Assembly (NCBI RefSeq): GCF_903772925.1
Contig: NZ_LR812090.1
Span: forward strand, 2,376,333 to 2,440,332
DNA: 64,000 nt
DNA from: Alteromonas macleodii
GTDB taxonomy: Bacteria; Pseudomonadota; Gammaproteobacteria; Enterobacterales; Alteromonadaceae
Reading direction: 5' to 3'
The position numbers were made by a program, and so were the translations under genes. Below the pieces are notes generated by a model. The model worked only from the letters and a program-made list of their open reading frames with translations, did not search any database and was not told the DNA's origin. This document shows positions 17,447 to 25,510 of the stretch, in pieces. The first letter of the stretch is position 1, and every line of letters begins with the position of its first letter.

Positions 17447-20380
17447 TCAGGCTGACTTAGCATGTTCAGCTTCGTCTTGTTCACTATCGCTTAAAGCCAT
17501 TCTATCTACAGCTTCAAAGAGTGAAGATGCCTTGAACTTAATCACCTGTTGAGACTTACCACCAGCATTAGGTAGAGCTTCAGAGGTGTTTAGCTTCTTA
17601 CGTTCTAACTCTGACGGTCTAAGCATAGAAACGCCTAGGTCTCTAAGCAGTCGAGCGGCCCTCTTACCATCAAACCCTTTACACATGACATCCATAAAAA
17701 TATCTTTATAGACGTAATACATATGGTCTGTAGTGGCGTCTTTGTCAGGGTGCCTAATAGTAATTTGCTCTCTATAGCCCCACATTTCTAATTTAGATGG
17801 TACGTGCTCATCAATGACCATAGGGTCTTTTGCCCCTCTTCTATCCCACCGTTTAAAGTGCTTTTCACCATAAAGCTTTATTTGCTTCGCCAGGTGATTA
17901 AGAAGCTGTATTTCTTCCACGTTCCCAGTACCACCGCGAATATCTACCCACATTTTAAACAACGATATAGCCGATTGAATAGAATGGCCCTCGCTCCATC
18001 CAGTAATGCCAAAAGTTGAAGCAAGCTCACCAGCTAAGCCCACCAACGCAAATTTTTGAAAGGCCCTTACCGCTTGTCCACCTGCATCATTACCAAGCAC
18101 ACGTTCTCTGTATGTTGCAATCTCTGCATGATGTACTTTATTTAGTTCGCCTAAGTCGGTACTGGTTAATTGCTTGATAAACTCTAAGAACGGTTCACCG
18201 TGGTACTTTTCACACGCCTTGTTTAAGTGGTCAGACAATGCAGCACCGTTAATAAAGTTATGTGTATTGGTGTATATGCCATTACGCTTTTTAAGTGCTT
18301 CATCTTCGTGCTGAGAAGCTGGCAAAGAAAGAAAACGCATGTGAACACCACCATTAACAGCTTTGCCAATGCTGCCTAAGTAGTCATCAATAGTCTTTTC
18401 ACCGTTTGACAAGAACGCTAGGTTCCAACGCTGTGTTTTTTTCTTAGCATAGTCAGGGCCAGAGCGGTTCTTTCCTTTACCGTTACCAACCATGTATATG
18501 ATCCCCTCAATAGTAAGGGGGTTAGCTTCGTTCAGCTCATCGAGCGCCAATAGCATGTCTGAATGTAAAGCTGCGGTATCTTCCAAAGCGTTATCAGTGG
18601 TACGCCATGAGCCTTTAAATTCGCTAGGCTTACCATACACAGAACAAGCAACATTCATTAACGTGGACTTACCTAACGAACTGTCACCGTAGAAGTGAAA
18701 ACCAACATTCTCAGAAAGCCCCATCAAGCTAACTAGGGGGCCAGCAAAGGCCAAAGATACAGCAAGAGTAAGCAAGGGGTTTCCTTCGCAATATGACGCT
18801 ATTTCACGTTGCCAATCTGATATAGCGCCAGCGGCCTTTAATTTACAATCACGGGCGTTTTCATTGTCGTAGAGAAGCGGTGACTCTGTTTCGCCTATTG
18901 TTTGGTCGGGCAAAATGAAAGCGTTTTTATGCCAACCTAACTTTTTAACTAAACCTACTCTATTGGTTATGTCAGGGCAGTTAAGGTAATCAATGAGTTT
19001 TCCTTTCTCTTGCGAGCGTGGCTCTATATGAAGCCCCTCTGAAAGCAATTGTTTTCTAATGTCTGAACCACCGTCAGTAGCAAACAGGCGCTTAGGAATA
19101 TTTAAGCGCTTCTCTTGGCCGTCATAGTCTTTAAAGCGCACAAGTACACCCCAATCTTGACCAGAGCCACCAGCATCACGGGTTAAGGCTAACAGTTCTA
19201 AAGGGGCACATATTCGCTTGTATATCTCATTGCCTTTGTCATCAGACTTGTAAAACGCTTCTACACCGTTATCGGTTAATTTAAAGCCTTGAGGCACGTT
19301 AGGCTTAATATCGCTAGGGGCGTGTGTAACCGCCTCTTTTATGAATAGTTCACCACTTTTCTTTAACGCTTCTAAGTGTGTAGCGCCCCAGCCTACCTCA
19401 ATAGCGTCTGCGGCATCCGCTTTATCGGGCCACGTGCAACCTTCACCAAATAAGGGGCCACCTTCGCTTTCAGAAAGAGGGGTTTTAGCTAAGCTGTCTA
19501 AATCAATAATTCGAATGCTTGCTGCATCTAGTGAAGTGAGTAAGTTCTTAAGCTCTTTGGCGCACTTAATACCGGCATTATCATTATCTGGCCATATGAT
19601 TACATTGCGCCTAGCCAACGGTGTGAAATCGGCCTTACTGATAGACTTAGAGCCATTAGGCCACGTCATACAAACACAGCTAGGGAACAATGCTTTTGCC
19701 GCGTCTGCGGCCTTCTCCCCCTCTGTAAGCACTACTGTGGATTTGAGGCGCTTGGCTAGTTCGTGTAAGCCGTACAATGGACGGTTTATTTTTGGCATAG
19801 ACCATCGCCACTTGATTTCACCAGTATCACGGTTTCTATATAGGGCTAACGGAGCAAATACTTTTTCTCTTTTGCCGTCTATTTGTTTATCAAAGCGCAG
19901 TACTTTAAGAATGAGCTGATTGTTAGCGTCCCTGTATTCCCATGTAAAAGTAGGTAAGCCGTGCTTTAGGTGTTTTTTAAAGCAACGTTTAACAAATTCG
20001 GGCGGCACAGGCGTTACGTGTAACCATTCCTCACTATTCCTACGGGTATTTGTGGCGCTTTTATTTGTCTTTGTTGCGACTCTATTACCATAGTTGAGTA
20101 AATCGCTAAGCTCTTTGAATGCTTCGCCTTGGGACTTGTTTGTAACATAAGCCACCAAAGATATAACGTCTTGTCCTTTCGCTTCACTATCTGCAAAGTC
20201 AGCCCAAACACCTGTATTGGTATTAATACTGAATGAACCAGATTTATTGTCTGCTCTTCTTGGGTTTAATGGCTTGTACTCATGGCCCTCATGCTTTCCG
20301 TTAGGCAAGTAATGATGTAATACGCTATCAATATTACTCAACGCATACTCATTTAGGCCTTTAAAATCTAACTTACCCAT
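17447..20380 (-). CDS. Primase-helicase (Toprim and DUF927-type)
   Basis: 977-residue replication protein. An N-terminal primase-like region (KSGSFSINTNTGVWADFAD near 45-63) precedes a Toprim domain (VVLTEGEKAADAA near 215, WPDNDNAG near 267). A DUF927-type helicase domain follows, with Walker A GDSSLGKST near 563 and Walker B LLALDEL near 608. It should prime and unwind DNA at the island's own origin, like the P4 alpha protein but with a Toprim primase. The start overlaps the upstream gene stop by one base; it ends an operon from alpA. The iteron clusters lie just downstream. Confidence 0.88.
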   Translation of the reverse strand: MGKLDFKGLNEYALSNIDSVLHHYLPNGKHEGHEYKPLNPRRADNKSGSFSINTNTGVWADFADSEAKGQDVISLVAYVTNKSQGEAFKELSDLLNYGNRVATKTNKSATNTRRNSEEWLHVTPVPPEFVKRCFKKHLKHGLPTFTWEYRDANNQLILKVLRFDKQIDGKREKVFAPLALYRNRDTGEIKWRWSMPKINRPLYGLHELAKRLKSTVVLTEGEKAADAAKALFPSCVCMTWPNGSKSISKADFTPLARRNVIIWPDNDNAGIKCAKELKNLLTSLDAASIRIIDLDSLAKTPLSESEGGPLFGEGCTWPDKADAADAIEVGWGATHLEALKKSGELFIKEAVTHAPSDIKPNVPQGFKLTDNGVEAFYKSDDKGNEIYKRICAPLELLALTRDAGGSGQDWGVLVRFKDYDGQEKRLNIPKRLFATDGGSDIRKQLLSEGLHIEPRSQEKGKLIDYLNCPDITNRVGLVKKLGWHKNAFILPDQTIGETESPLLYDNENARDCKLKAAGAISDWQREIASYCEGNPLLTLAVSLAFAGPLVSLMGLSENVGFHFYGDSSLGKSTLMNVACSVYGKPSEFKGSWRTTDNALEDTAALHSDMLLALDELNEANPLTIEGIIYMVGNGKGKNRSGPDYAKKKTQRWNLAFLSNGEKTIDDYLGSIGKAVNGGVHMRFLSLPASQHEDEALKKRNGIYTNTHNFINGAALSDHLNKACEKYHGEPFLEFIKQLTSTDLGELNKVHHAEIATYRERVLGNDAGGQAVRAFQKFALVGLAGELASTFGITGWSEGHSIQSAISLFKMWVDIRGGTGNVEEIQLLNHLAKQIKLYGEKHFKRWDRRGAKDPMVIDEHVPSKLEMWGYREQITIRHPDKDATTDHMYYVYKDIFMDVMCKGFDGKRAARLLRDLGVSMLRPSELERKKLNTSEALPNAGGKSQQVIKFKASSLFEAVDRMALSDSEQDEAEHAKSA

Positions 20381-20742
20381 TAATACCTCTTCTTACTGCA
20401 AGACTTAGCTTTGTTTATTCTGCTCATTGATTGCGATTTCACATGAGCTGAGAAAAGGGCTACAGGCTTTTGGGGTTTTCGTTTTTTTGCTTTGAAGGTT
20501 AGCCAATGCACCACACACGTAGCGCCACAAGGTAAGTTAATGACTTCCCTTGGTAGCTGATTGATTTCGGTTGCTGGTGGGTAGCAGAGGTATATTAAGT
20601 TGTTAACTGTGAATTGCTCTATAGGCTGACGGGCCACGCGTAACACTTCAAGAAAACCGAGTACTCTATGCTCACTATCCCCAATGATATACACGTGTTC
20701 GGGTTTGAGGTGTTCTTTACTTGTTAGCTCTCGTAATTTCAT
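20380..20742 (-). CDS. Small island protein, paralogue of its neighbour
   Basis: 120 residues, no known domain recognised. It shares a pattern with the gene just upstream: (L/Y)KP-(E/D)-H-x-Y-x2-G, then VLGF, P-x-E, Y-x-P and later a Gly/Cys motif (LPCGATCVV against LANGGKCLV), so the two are probably diverged tandem duplicates. The C-terminus is lysine-rich. It overlaps its neighbours by one and four bases, so it is coupled to alpA and the primase-helicase. A role in replication or its control is only inferred. Confidence 0.65.
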   Translation of the reverse strand: MKLRELTSKEHLKPEHVYIIGDSEHRVLGFLEVLRVARQPIEQFTVNNLIYLCYPPATEINQLPREVINLPCGATCVVHWLTFKAKKRKPQKPVALFSAHVKSQSMSRINKAKSCSKKRY

Positions 20743-21029
20743 AGGTCTAACCCCATTTGCTTAGCTTTGTCGCTTACTGAAAGAAGGTTGAAAGTTTCGG
20801 GGATTTCGTAGACCAGGCATTTACCACCGTTAGCCAATGTATTGTGTTTAAACTTGAACTGAAGCTCTAAGTTACTAGAGGGGACATATTCCAAATAATA
20901 GCCCTCGTTCTCTGTTTCCATCACTTCGCATGGGCCAGTACCGCGAGCAGCTCGAAAGCCTAAAACTTGATTTACAGTAGAACCCAGAAAATAGAAGTGA
21001 TCAGGCTTATACGGGATTGTCTTTTGCAT
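20739..21029 (-). CDS. Small island protein, paralogue of its neighbour
   Basis: 96 residues, no known domain recognised. It begins MQKTIPYKPDHFYFLG and shares the KP-x-H-x-Y, VLGF and G-x-C-x-V pattern with the downstream 120-residue protein. It overlaps the alpA stop by one base and the downstream gene by four. Such tight coupling in an alpA-primase operon is common in integrative islands. Confidence 0.65.
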   Translation of the reverse strand: MQKTIPYKPDHFYFLGSTVNQVLGFRAARGTGPCEVMETENEGYYLEYVPSSNLELQFKFKHNTLANGGKCLVYEIPETFNLLSVSDKAKQMGLDL

Positions 21030-21250
21030 TACTGCCCCCGTGATATTGCTATACGTTCAGCTTTCCATTGATTAATTTCTGAAAGAAGCCAACCGCTTGC
21101 TCTACCACCTAGATTAATAGGTGAAGGGAATTGAGATTGCTTTATAAGCTTGTAGATAGTTGGCTTTTTCAGACCTACGGATTTTTCAACGTCCCTCATT
21201 CTTAAAATCGGGTCGTCTTGTGGGTAATCGTTAGCTACATTCTTGTTCAT
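21029..21250 (-). CDS. AlpA-family DNA-binding regulator
   Basis: 73-residue MerR-like winged-helix protein of the AlpA/excisionase class: RMRDVEKSVGLKKPTIYKLI near 17-36, then FPSPINLGGRASGWLLSEIN. AlpA proteins activate integrase genes or act as excision factors in P4-like elements. It is the first gene of the replication operon. Its ATG lies inside a long inverted repeat (21244-21299) and a 22-bp palindrome lies about 93 bp upstream. Confidence 0.88.
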   Translation of the reverse strand: MNKNVANDYPQDDPILRMRDVEKSVGLKKPTIYKLIKQSQFPSPINLGGRASGWLLSEINQWKAERIAISRGQ

Positions 21251-21299
21251 AATTGTCTCTTAAGTACTTTCTCAGTTGATGAAGAAACAATTATGAACA
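21244..21299 (-). promoter_or_regulatory. Inverted repeat enclosing the alpA start codon
   Basis: Arms TGTTCATAATTGT (21244-21256) and ACAATTATGAACA (21287-21299) are perfect over 13 bp and extend to 16 bp with one G-U pair in RNA. In the alpA transcript the ATG lies in the 3' arm and the AAGAG ribosome site borders it, so a hairpin could hide the start. It could also be a protein-binding site. Confidence 0.6.
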
Positions 21300-21319
21300 C
21301 TCTAACAATGATAATAAGT

Positions 21320-21364
21320 GGGGTTTACTTTGCAGATGGTTAGTAAACCCCCTAGGGGGTTTAC
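21320..21364. promoter_or_regulatory. 22-bp palindromic operator candidate upstream of alpA
   Basis: A perfect palindrome at 21343-21364 (arm GTAAACCCCCT, no loop) with a further half-site GGGGTTTAC at 21320-21328. Lack of a loop and T run argues against a terminator. It suits an operator for a dimeric repressor or activator of the alpA operon. Confidence 0.6.
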
Positions 21365-22063
21365 ACGGAAATAAGGAAGAAATCCCCCTAACTTTTTGTA
21401 ACTTACTTTTAATTAGCTATTCGGTTAATCATGACCATATGACTTGATGTGTACTCTCTATTCGAACCAGTAAGAAAGTACTTTCACAGAGATAACCTAT
21501 GAGTAATAACCATCGTCGATGGTCGCTTTGCGAACCCAATCCTCAATGAAGCTGTATTTAGCTAGCCATCTATATTCACATTTAATGCTCACTATGAAGC
21601 TACTCTTCTAAGCATTTAAAAGAACATACGTCACACGTCACATTAGTAGCGGAAATTGATATTCTTAATGATTGCTTCCTAGCCCTTTTAGCCTTTGGAT
21701 TATATTCTCTGTTGGTCAATACGTAACACCATGTCTAGGAAAGTATGCGTAGAATTATGGGAAGGGAAATTAGATGCTGGTTTCGACTTGTTGAAATACT
21801 TGTCGGAAAAATGATTTTTTTGTGGAGCTACTAAAGAATGAGCTAGGTACTCTCGTTCTGGAGATTCAAAACATTACGGTTGTTAGCTGCTATTGCATAT
21901 CGGCGAGCTGTAAGCCATTCTAGAAAGACTTGTCTATATAGATGAGATTTAAACCTTATAAGAACTAAAACATTGTAAATGAGATTCGAACAGGGACTAA
22001 GAAACTCTGTATTGTCATCTCACAATGAATTATATTACGCCGAAATTTTCAGGGAGAAATTCA
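21365..22063. other. Intergenic stretch between alpA and the divergent cargo operon
   Basis: About 700 bases with no convincing gene. It contains a 12-bp palindrome GAAAGTACTTTC at 21474-21485, whose core AAGTACTTTC also occurs at 21262-21271 in front of alpA, and a small hairpin CCATCG-T-CGATGG at 21510-21522. The promoter of the operon at 22064 must lie here but no hexamers stand out. Confidence 0.5.
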
Positions 22064-22939
22064 ATGTCTACGGATAACAAATACGTCTTCAAGCTTTCTT
22101 ACGATTCTAATTCAACTGCAGATAATACGATTGATGCATCCATATTGGGCACCAGCCTGATTAATATGTCTCAGTTAATAAAAGAGTCTACAAAGGTCTT
22201 ACATGGTGAGGAAGCAGACGCAAGGGTCGAAGTTCAAGCACACGAACCAGGCTCTTTCATTGTAGAGTTTGTTGCGTGGCTAGATAATGGTGGTATTGAA
22301 GTGCTTCGTGCGCTTGGTATTGCAACCACGACCGCATCTGTTTCAATTGGTACTGTTTTTGGGGCGCTAAAAGCCCTGCGCAATCGGAAGCAAGTTGAAA
22401 AGCAAATTATTGATGATGTTGCAGAGATTACATTTGATGACGGTGAAAAAGTAAAGATCCCCGTAACTGTAGACAAGTTAGTTTCTAACTTTTCAATCAG
22501 AAAGCATATTTCCGAAGTAGTGAAAAAAGCATCTGATTTTGAGGATGGTGCTACAGTAAAGCTGTTGGACGATAACAACGAGGTCGTCGAAGAAGTAACA
22601 CCGGAAGAAGTGGAGTACTTCAAAGCGCCCTCAAGAAGACTTATGGCAGAGGAAATAACTACAGAAAAAGCCATTAACGTAGTATTTACAGTTGTCGCAC
22701 TAGAAAGTAAAACGGGCTGGAAGATCAGACTGCCCAATAATGATGAAGTATCGGCTAGAATGAACGATGAGGCATTCATGGAACGTATAACGAACCGAGA
22801 GCGTCAGTTCATTAAAGGTGACATGTTTGAAGTAAAACTAAAGACTGTCGAACGTATCGTTGACGGAAAGACCACAACAACAAGGTCTATTGAACAAGTT
22901 ATCCGCCATCGTGTGGAAGAATCTAAAAAGGTACTCTAA
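22064..22939 (+). CDS. Accessory-island protein of unknown function
   Basis: 291 residues from the ATG at 22064, which has AGGGAG seven bases before it (an upstream ATG at 22025 has none). The N-terminal part (DNTIDASILGTSLINMSQLI, then VEVQAHEPGSFIVEF) and a beta-rich C-terminus (FMERITNRERQFIKGDMFEV) resemble a protein family common in prophages and islands, with no established function. A glycine/alanine-rich segment near 90-115 could touch the membrane. It is the first of three overlapping genes. Confidence 0.7.
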   Translation: MSTDNKYVFKLSYDSNSTADNTIDASILGTSLINMSQLIKESTKVLHGEEADARVEVQAHEPGSFIVEFVAWLDNGGIEVLRALGIATTTASVSIGTVFGALKALRNRKQVEKQIIDDVAEITFDDGEKVKIPVTVDKLVSNFSIRKHISEVVKKASDFEDGATVKLLDDNNEVVEEVTPEEVEYFKAPSRRLMAEEITTEKAINVVFTVVALESKTGWKIRLPNNDEVSARMNDEAFMERITNRERQFIKGDMFEVKLKTVERIVDGKTTTTRSIEQVIRHRVEESKKVL

Positions 22940-23202
22940 TGAGTTCTCATGAAATTAATTTGCTGCTTGAAGGTGTATTCTTGATCTCTTCGATCTTAGC
23001 TGCGCCCTTGATTGCAAAAATTGCTTTCACGATAACAATGCCTATTTGGACTCGTTTATTTCAAAAGCGTTACTTGAAGCTTACATTCAAGGATGGCGAT
23101 AAGACATATTCAGTGGTAGTTGACCCAAAAACAGACTACGCGCTGGACCTCGAAAAACGGTTACAGTCATTAGGATTTGGTCGTGGCACTAGGGAAAATT
23201 GA
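22939..23202 (+). CDS. Small membrane protein with beta-rich tail
   Basis: 87 residues: one long hydrophobic segment (about 8-40) followed by RYLKLTFKDGDKTYSVVVD and a short helix. It has the same layout as the island protein at 15387-15743 and may also be EACC1-like; sequence identity is low and this is inference. Its ATG overlaps the stop of the first gene by one base, and it overlaps the third by about 20-26 bases. Confidence 0.62.
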   Translation: MSSHEINLLLEGVFLISSILAAPLIAKIAFTITMPIWTRLFQKRYLKLTFKDGDKTYSVVVDPKTDYALDLEKRLQSLGFGRGTREN

Positions 23203-23581
23203 AAAATTAGGAGCGGGAGGGGTTTCATCTGGACTTCTCGCAATCATTGCATATTTCAAAATAGGCGGTGACTTAAAAGAACTGCTAATGACGATTGTTC
23301 CTGCGACAATAACAGGTGCGTTGTTTTTATTCGAGTACTTAAGAGTCTTATTAGGCTGGTCATCATTTAGTGAAGCATCCGCTAAACGAGCTTATAAAAT
23401 GTACCATGAGAAGGTTGACGACCAAATAAAGCGCTGTGAGAAGGATTTAAAAAACACTAACTTGCTGGCTGAACATAAGAAAGAACTTCAAACTGAGTTA
23501 TTTATGTTGATGCGCTCTAGGCAAAGAGCACCGGAAATTACTCCTACGTCGGAAGCGCCAACCCGGCGCACTCAAACCTAG
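23183..23581 (+). CDS. Two-helix membrane protein with coiled-coil tail
   Basis: About 132 residues. Two hydrophobic segments (near 14-28 and 36-55) precede a charged helical region (KVDDQIKRCEKDLKNTNLL) and a Pro/Thr/Arg-rich tail. There is no ATG at the start: GTG at 23183, with TAGGA seven bases upstream, or TTG at 23177 must be used. It is the last of the three-gene unit and is followed by a strong hairpin. Function unknown. Confidence 0.62.
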   Translation: MALGKIEKLGAGGVSSGLLAIIAYFKIGGDLKELLMTIVPATITGALFLFEYLRVLLGWSSFSEASAKRAYKMYHEKVDDQIKRCEKDLKNTNLLAEHKKELQTELFMLMRSRQRAPEITPTSEAPTRRTQT

Positions 23582-23599
23582 ACTAACTTTCATTCCCCT

Positions 23600-23625
23600 A
23601 TAGCCCGACATTCTAGTCGGGCTAT
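23600..23625. terminator. Hairpin after the three-gene cargo unit
   Basis: Perfect 10-bp arms ATAGCCCGAC (23600-23609) and GTCGGGCTAT (23616-23625) with a 6-base loop, 18 bases after the stop at 23581. A T run is weak or absent. Confidence 0.7.
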
Positions 23626-24056
23626 GAAAATACAACTTTTTTGAACTTACATTCACAACACTTAGTGGTCGCAATGTACCGCTAACATATGCAGCAGCCT
23701 GGCCTCTGACTAAGTTAGAAACTAGTCCTTCAACGCTGTGACTCTCCTTTGCATCTCTGATTATGCTACTCTGTCGAAACAGCACCTTTTGGCAAGGTAC
23801 AGCAAAGAGCTTAGAAACCATGATATGGGACCGCATAACTTCGTATTCATATTGCCAGTAATTCGCCAAAAGAGGCTTCGCGTAAAATAGCTTTGTAATG
23901 TTACAATCAGCGCTCTAAAGACTTGGGTTTACTGGCATGGTAACGCCGAGCAAATTCATAATACCTAGTAAGTGGCGATAAATCATGAATTGTAGCATTA
24001 AACGCTAGAAAGGTTTTAAAACGGTAATTATCACATTTCCCCTATTACACAGAGGC
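23626..24056. other. Intergenic stretch without a convincing gene
   Basis: About 430 bases between converging units. A reverse-strand frame (23498-23869) crosses the hairpin and overlaps the gene before it, so I do not accept it as intact; it could be a remnant. No other signal is seen. Confidence 0.4.
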
Positions 24057-24914
24057 CTACCTTTTGTGTGCTGCGGTTAAATCCGCTGTAAGGCCCCGTA
24101 TTGACTTAGTATCGACCTCACTATAGAAAGTGTCAGAAAGTCGCTTTACGCGGTCTATTTGGGCTTTGTTTGTTAGGTTAAGCAAACAGTAAGTGACATA
24201 TCGGATAAAGTAAGCCCGTGGTGCATTGGCGTCATTAGGTTTCTTTAGGATGATCTCGGGCCAGAAAGGCTCATAGGTATATTGTAAGTCATGCCATGAC
24301 TTAAAACGTTCAGAAGCAGCATTAACCTTAGTAAGCCTATCTAAGTCCCACATAAAGCCAAATGAAGACTCAAATACTCTATCTTCTAATGCGCCTTTCA
24401 AGACCTTCGCCTCTTCTCTATTCGTTACATGAAAATCAATAAGCCACGCTAGGTCTTTGTATAGGTTAAATACTCTTTCGTCAGATACTGATTGTAAGTC
24501 GCTTCCAGATAGAAGGGCGGCGAGTTTCTGCGACGTTTGAGCCACATCAGCTTTCCACTTTTGCCTATCCTTTGCTGTTAGCTTGCCCTGGGGGTTATCA
24601 GGCCCTAAATACCCCATTACAATTACAGCAAGTAAGTCTGAAGCTGTGTAGTCGCTACAGGATATAGCATCTTTCCAGATATAAGCGTTATCAGGGTTAT
24701 CATAAAAGAGCCTAGGTATGTCGCTAATAGCTTGTGAAGCGCGCACGGCCCTATCAATAAGTAAACTAAGATATTCACGGCTACCTTCGCTTTGTGCCGT
24801 GGCTAATTCCTTATTAAGGCTTTGTATGCTTCTGGCCTTGTGTTGTAGATCAGGAAGAATTTCATTTTCCCACGATGATAATGCTTCATCTAATGAACCA
24901 AGCATTTTTGTCAT
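24057..24914 (-). CDS. Island protein of unknown function
   Basis: 285 residues, mostly helical, soluble and acidic; no domain recognised. It begins MTKMLGSLDEALSSWENEIL and includes SRE-rich helices. No signal peptide or membrane segment. AGGGG precedes the ATG. It lies 89 bases after the next hypothetical gene on the same strand and downstream of the integrase, so it may be part of an integrase-driven transcript. Confidence 0.65.
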   Translation of the reverse strand: MTKMLGSLDEALSSWENEILPDLQHKARSIQSLNKELATAQSEGSREYLSLLIDRAVRASQAISDIPRLFYDNPDNAYIWKDAISCSDYTASDLLAVIVMGYLGPDNPQGKLTAKDRQKWKADVAQTSQKLAALLSGSDLQSVSDERVFNLYKDLAWLIDFHVTNREEAKVLKGALEDRVFESSFGFMWDLDRLTKVNAASERFKSWHDLQYTYEPFWPEIILKKPNDANAPRAYFIRYVTYCLLNLTNKAQIDRVKRLSDTFYSEVDTKSIRGLTADLTAAHKR

Positions 24915-25003
24915 ACCGTACCCCTACGGAATCCCATAAAGAGGAACTGGCACAGGTGATTGGGGTCACTTTTCGGGAGCTACCCTAGCGCCAGTTTATA
25001 AGG

Positions 25004-25468
25004 CTAAGCTGCGGTGATAGTCAGCACGTTATAGTCAGGGTCGATATACTTATGAAGAATCGCATGATATTCGTGTGAAGCGTCACATATCTGAGAACTA
25101 ACGCTATAACAGGCACTTCTAAAAGATTGATACTCTGTAGATGAATCTTTTTGTTGGAATACGCCGTTTTCTAGAATGCCTAGCATTTCATCTGCTAGGG
25201 CACTTGAAGCTTCTCTTGTCCTAATGATTAACGCTAGGTCTTTAGAACTATCACCCTTACCAATGCTTTCAAGCTGAGTTAACGTACTTTTAAATGCGGG
25301 TAACATTAAGCTGAGCGCCTCTGATAACGTCTGAGACTGTGAGTCTGTATAGCTGCGACCACCATCTATAACAAGCTGCATGGTGTTATACAAACTGGTG
25401 AACGCTAGTAGCTGACTCTCATGCTCACCTGCGTCTAAGTAATTCTTCAATCTGTTATTGATTTCCAT
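25004..25468 (-). CDS. Island protein of unknown function
   Basis: 154 residues, predicted all-helical and soluble, no domain recognised. The ATG has TAGGGA before it. It starts 42 bases after the integrase stop and is followed by the 285-residue protein; the similar TAGGG ribosome sites and shared strand suggest one unit. Possible roles in excision control or cargo cannot be told apart. Confidence 0.62.
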   Translation of the reverse strand: MEINNRLKNYLDAGEHESQLLAFTSLYNTMQLVIDGGRSYTDSQSQTLSEALSLMLPAFKSTLTQLESIGKGDSSKDLALIIRTREASSALADEMLGILENGVFQQKDSSTEYQSFRSACYSVSSQICDASHEYHAILHKYIDPDYNVLTITAA

Positions 25469-25510
25469 ATTAATTCCCTACCGTAGTTAATTGACCCTGC
25501 ACGACACTCA

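Noticed and set aside
21343..21364. Palindrome upstream of alpA as a terminator
   Set aside because: It has no loop and no T run, so an operator is more likely.
23498..23869. Reverse-strand frame of 123 residues
   Set aside because: It crosses a 10-bp hairpin and overlaps the end of the three-gene operon on the other strand; no family recognised. A remnant cannot be excluded.
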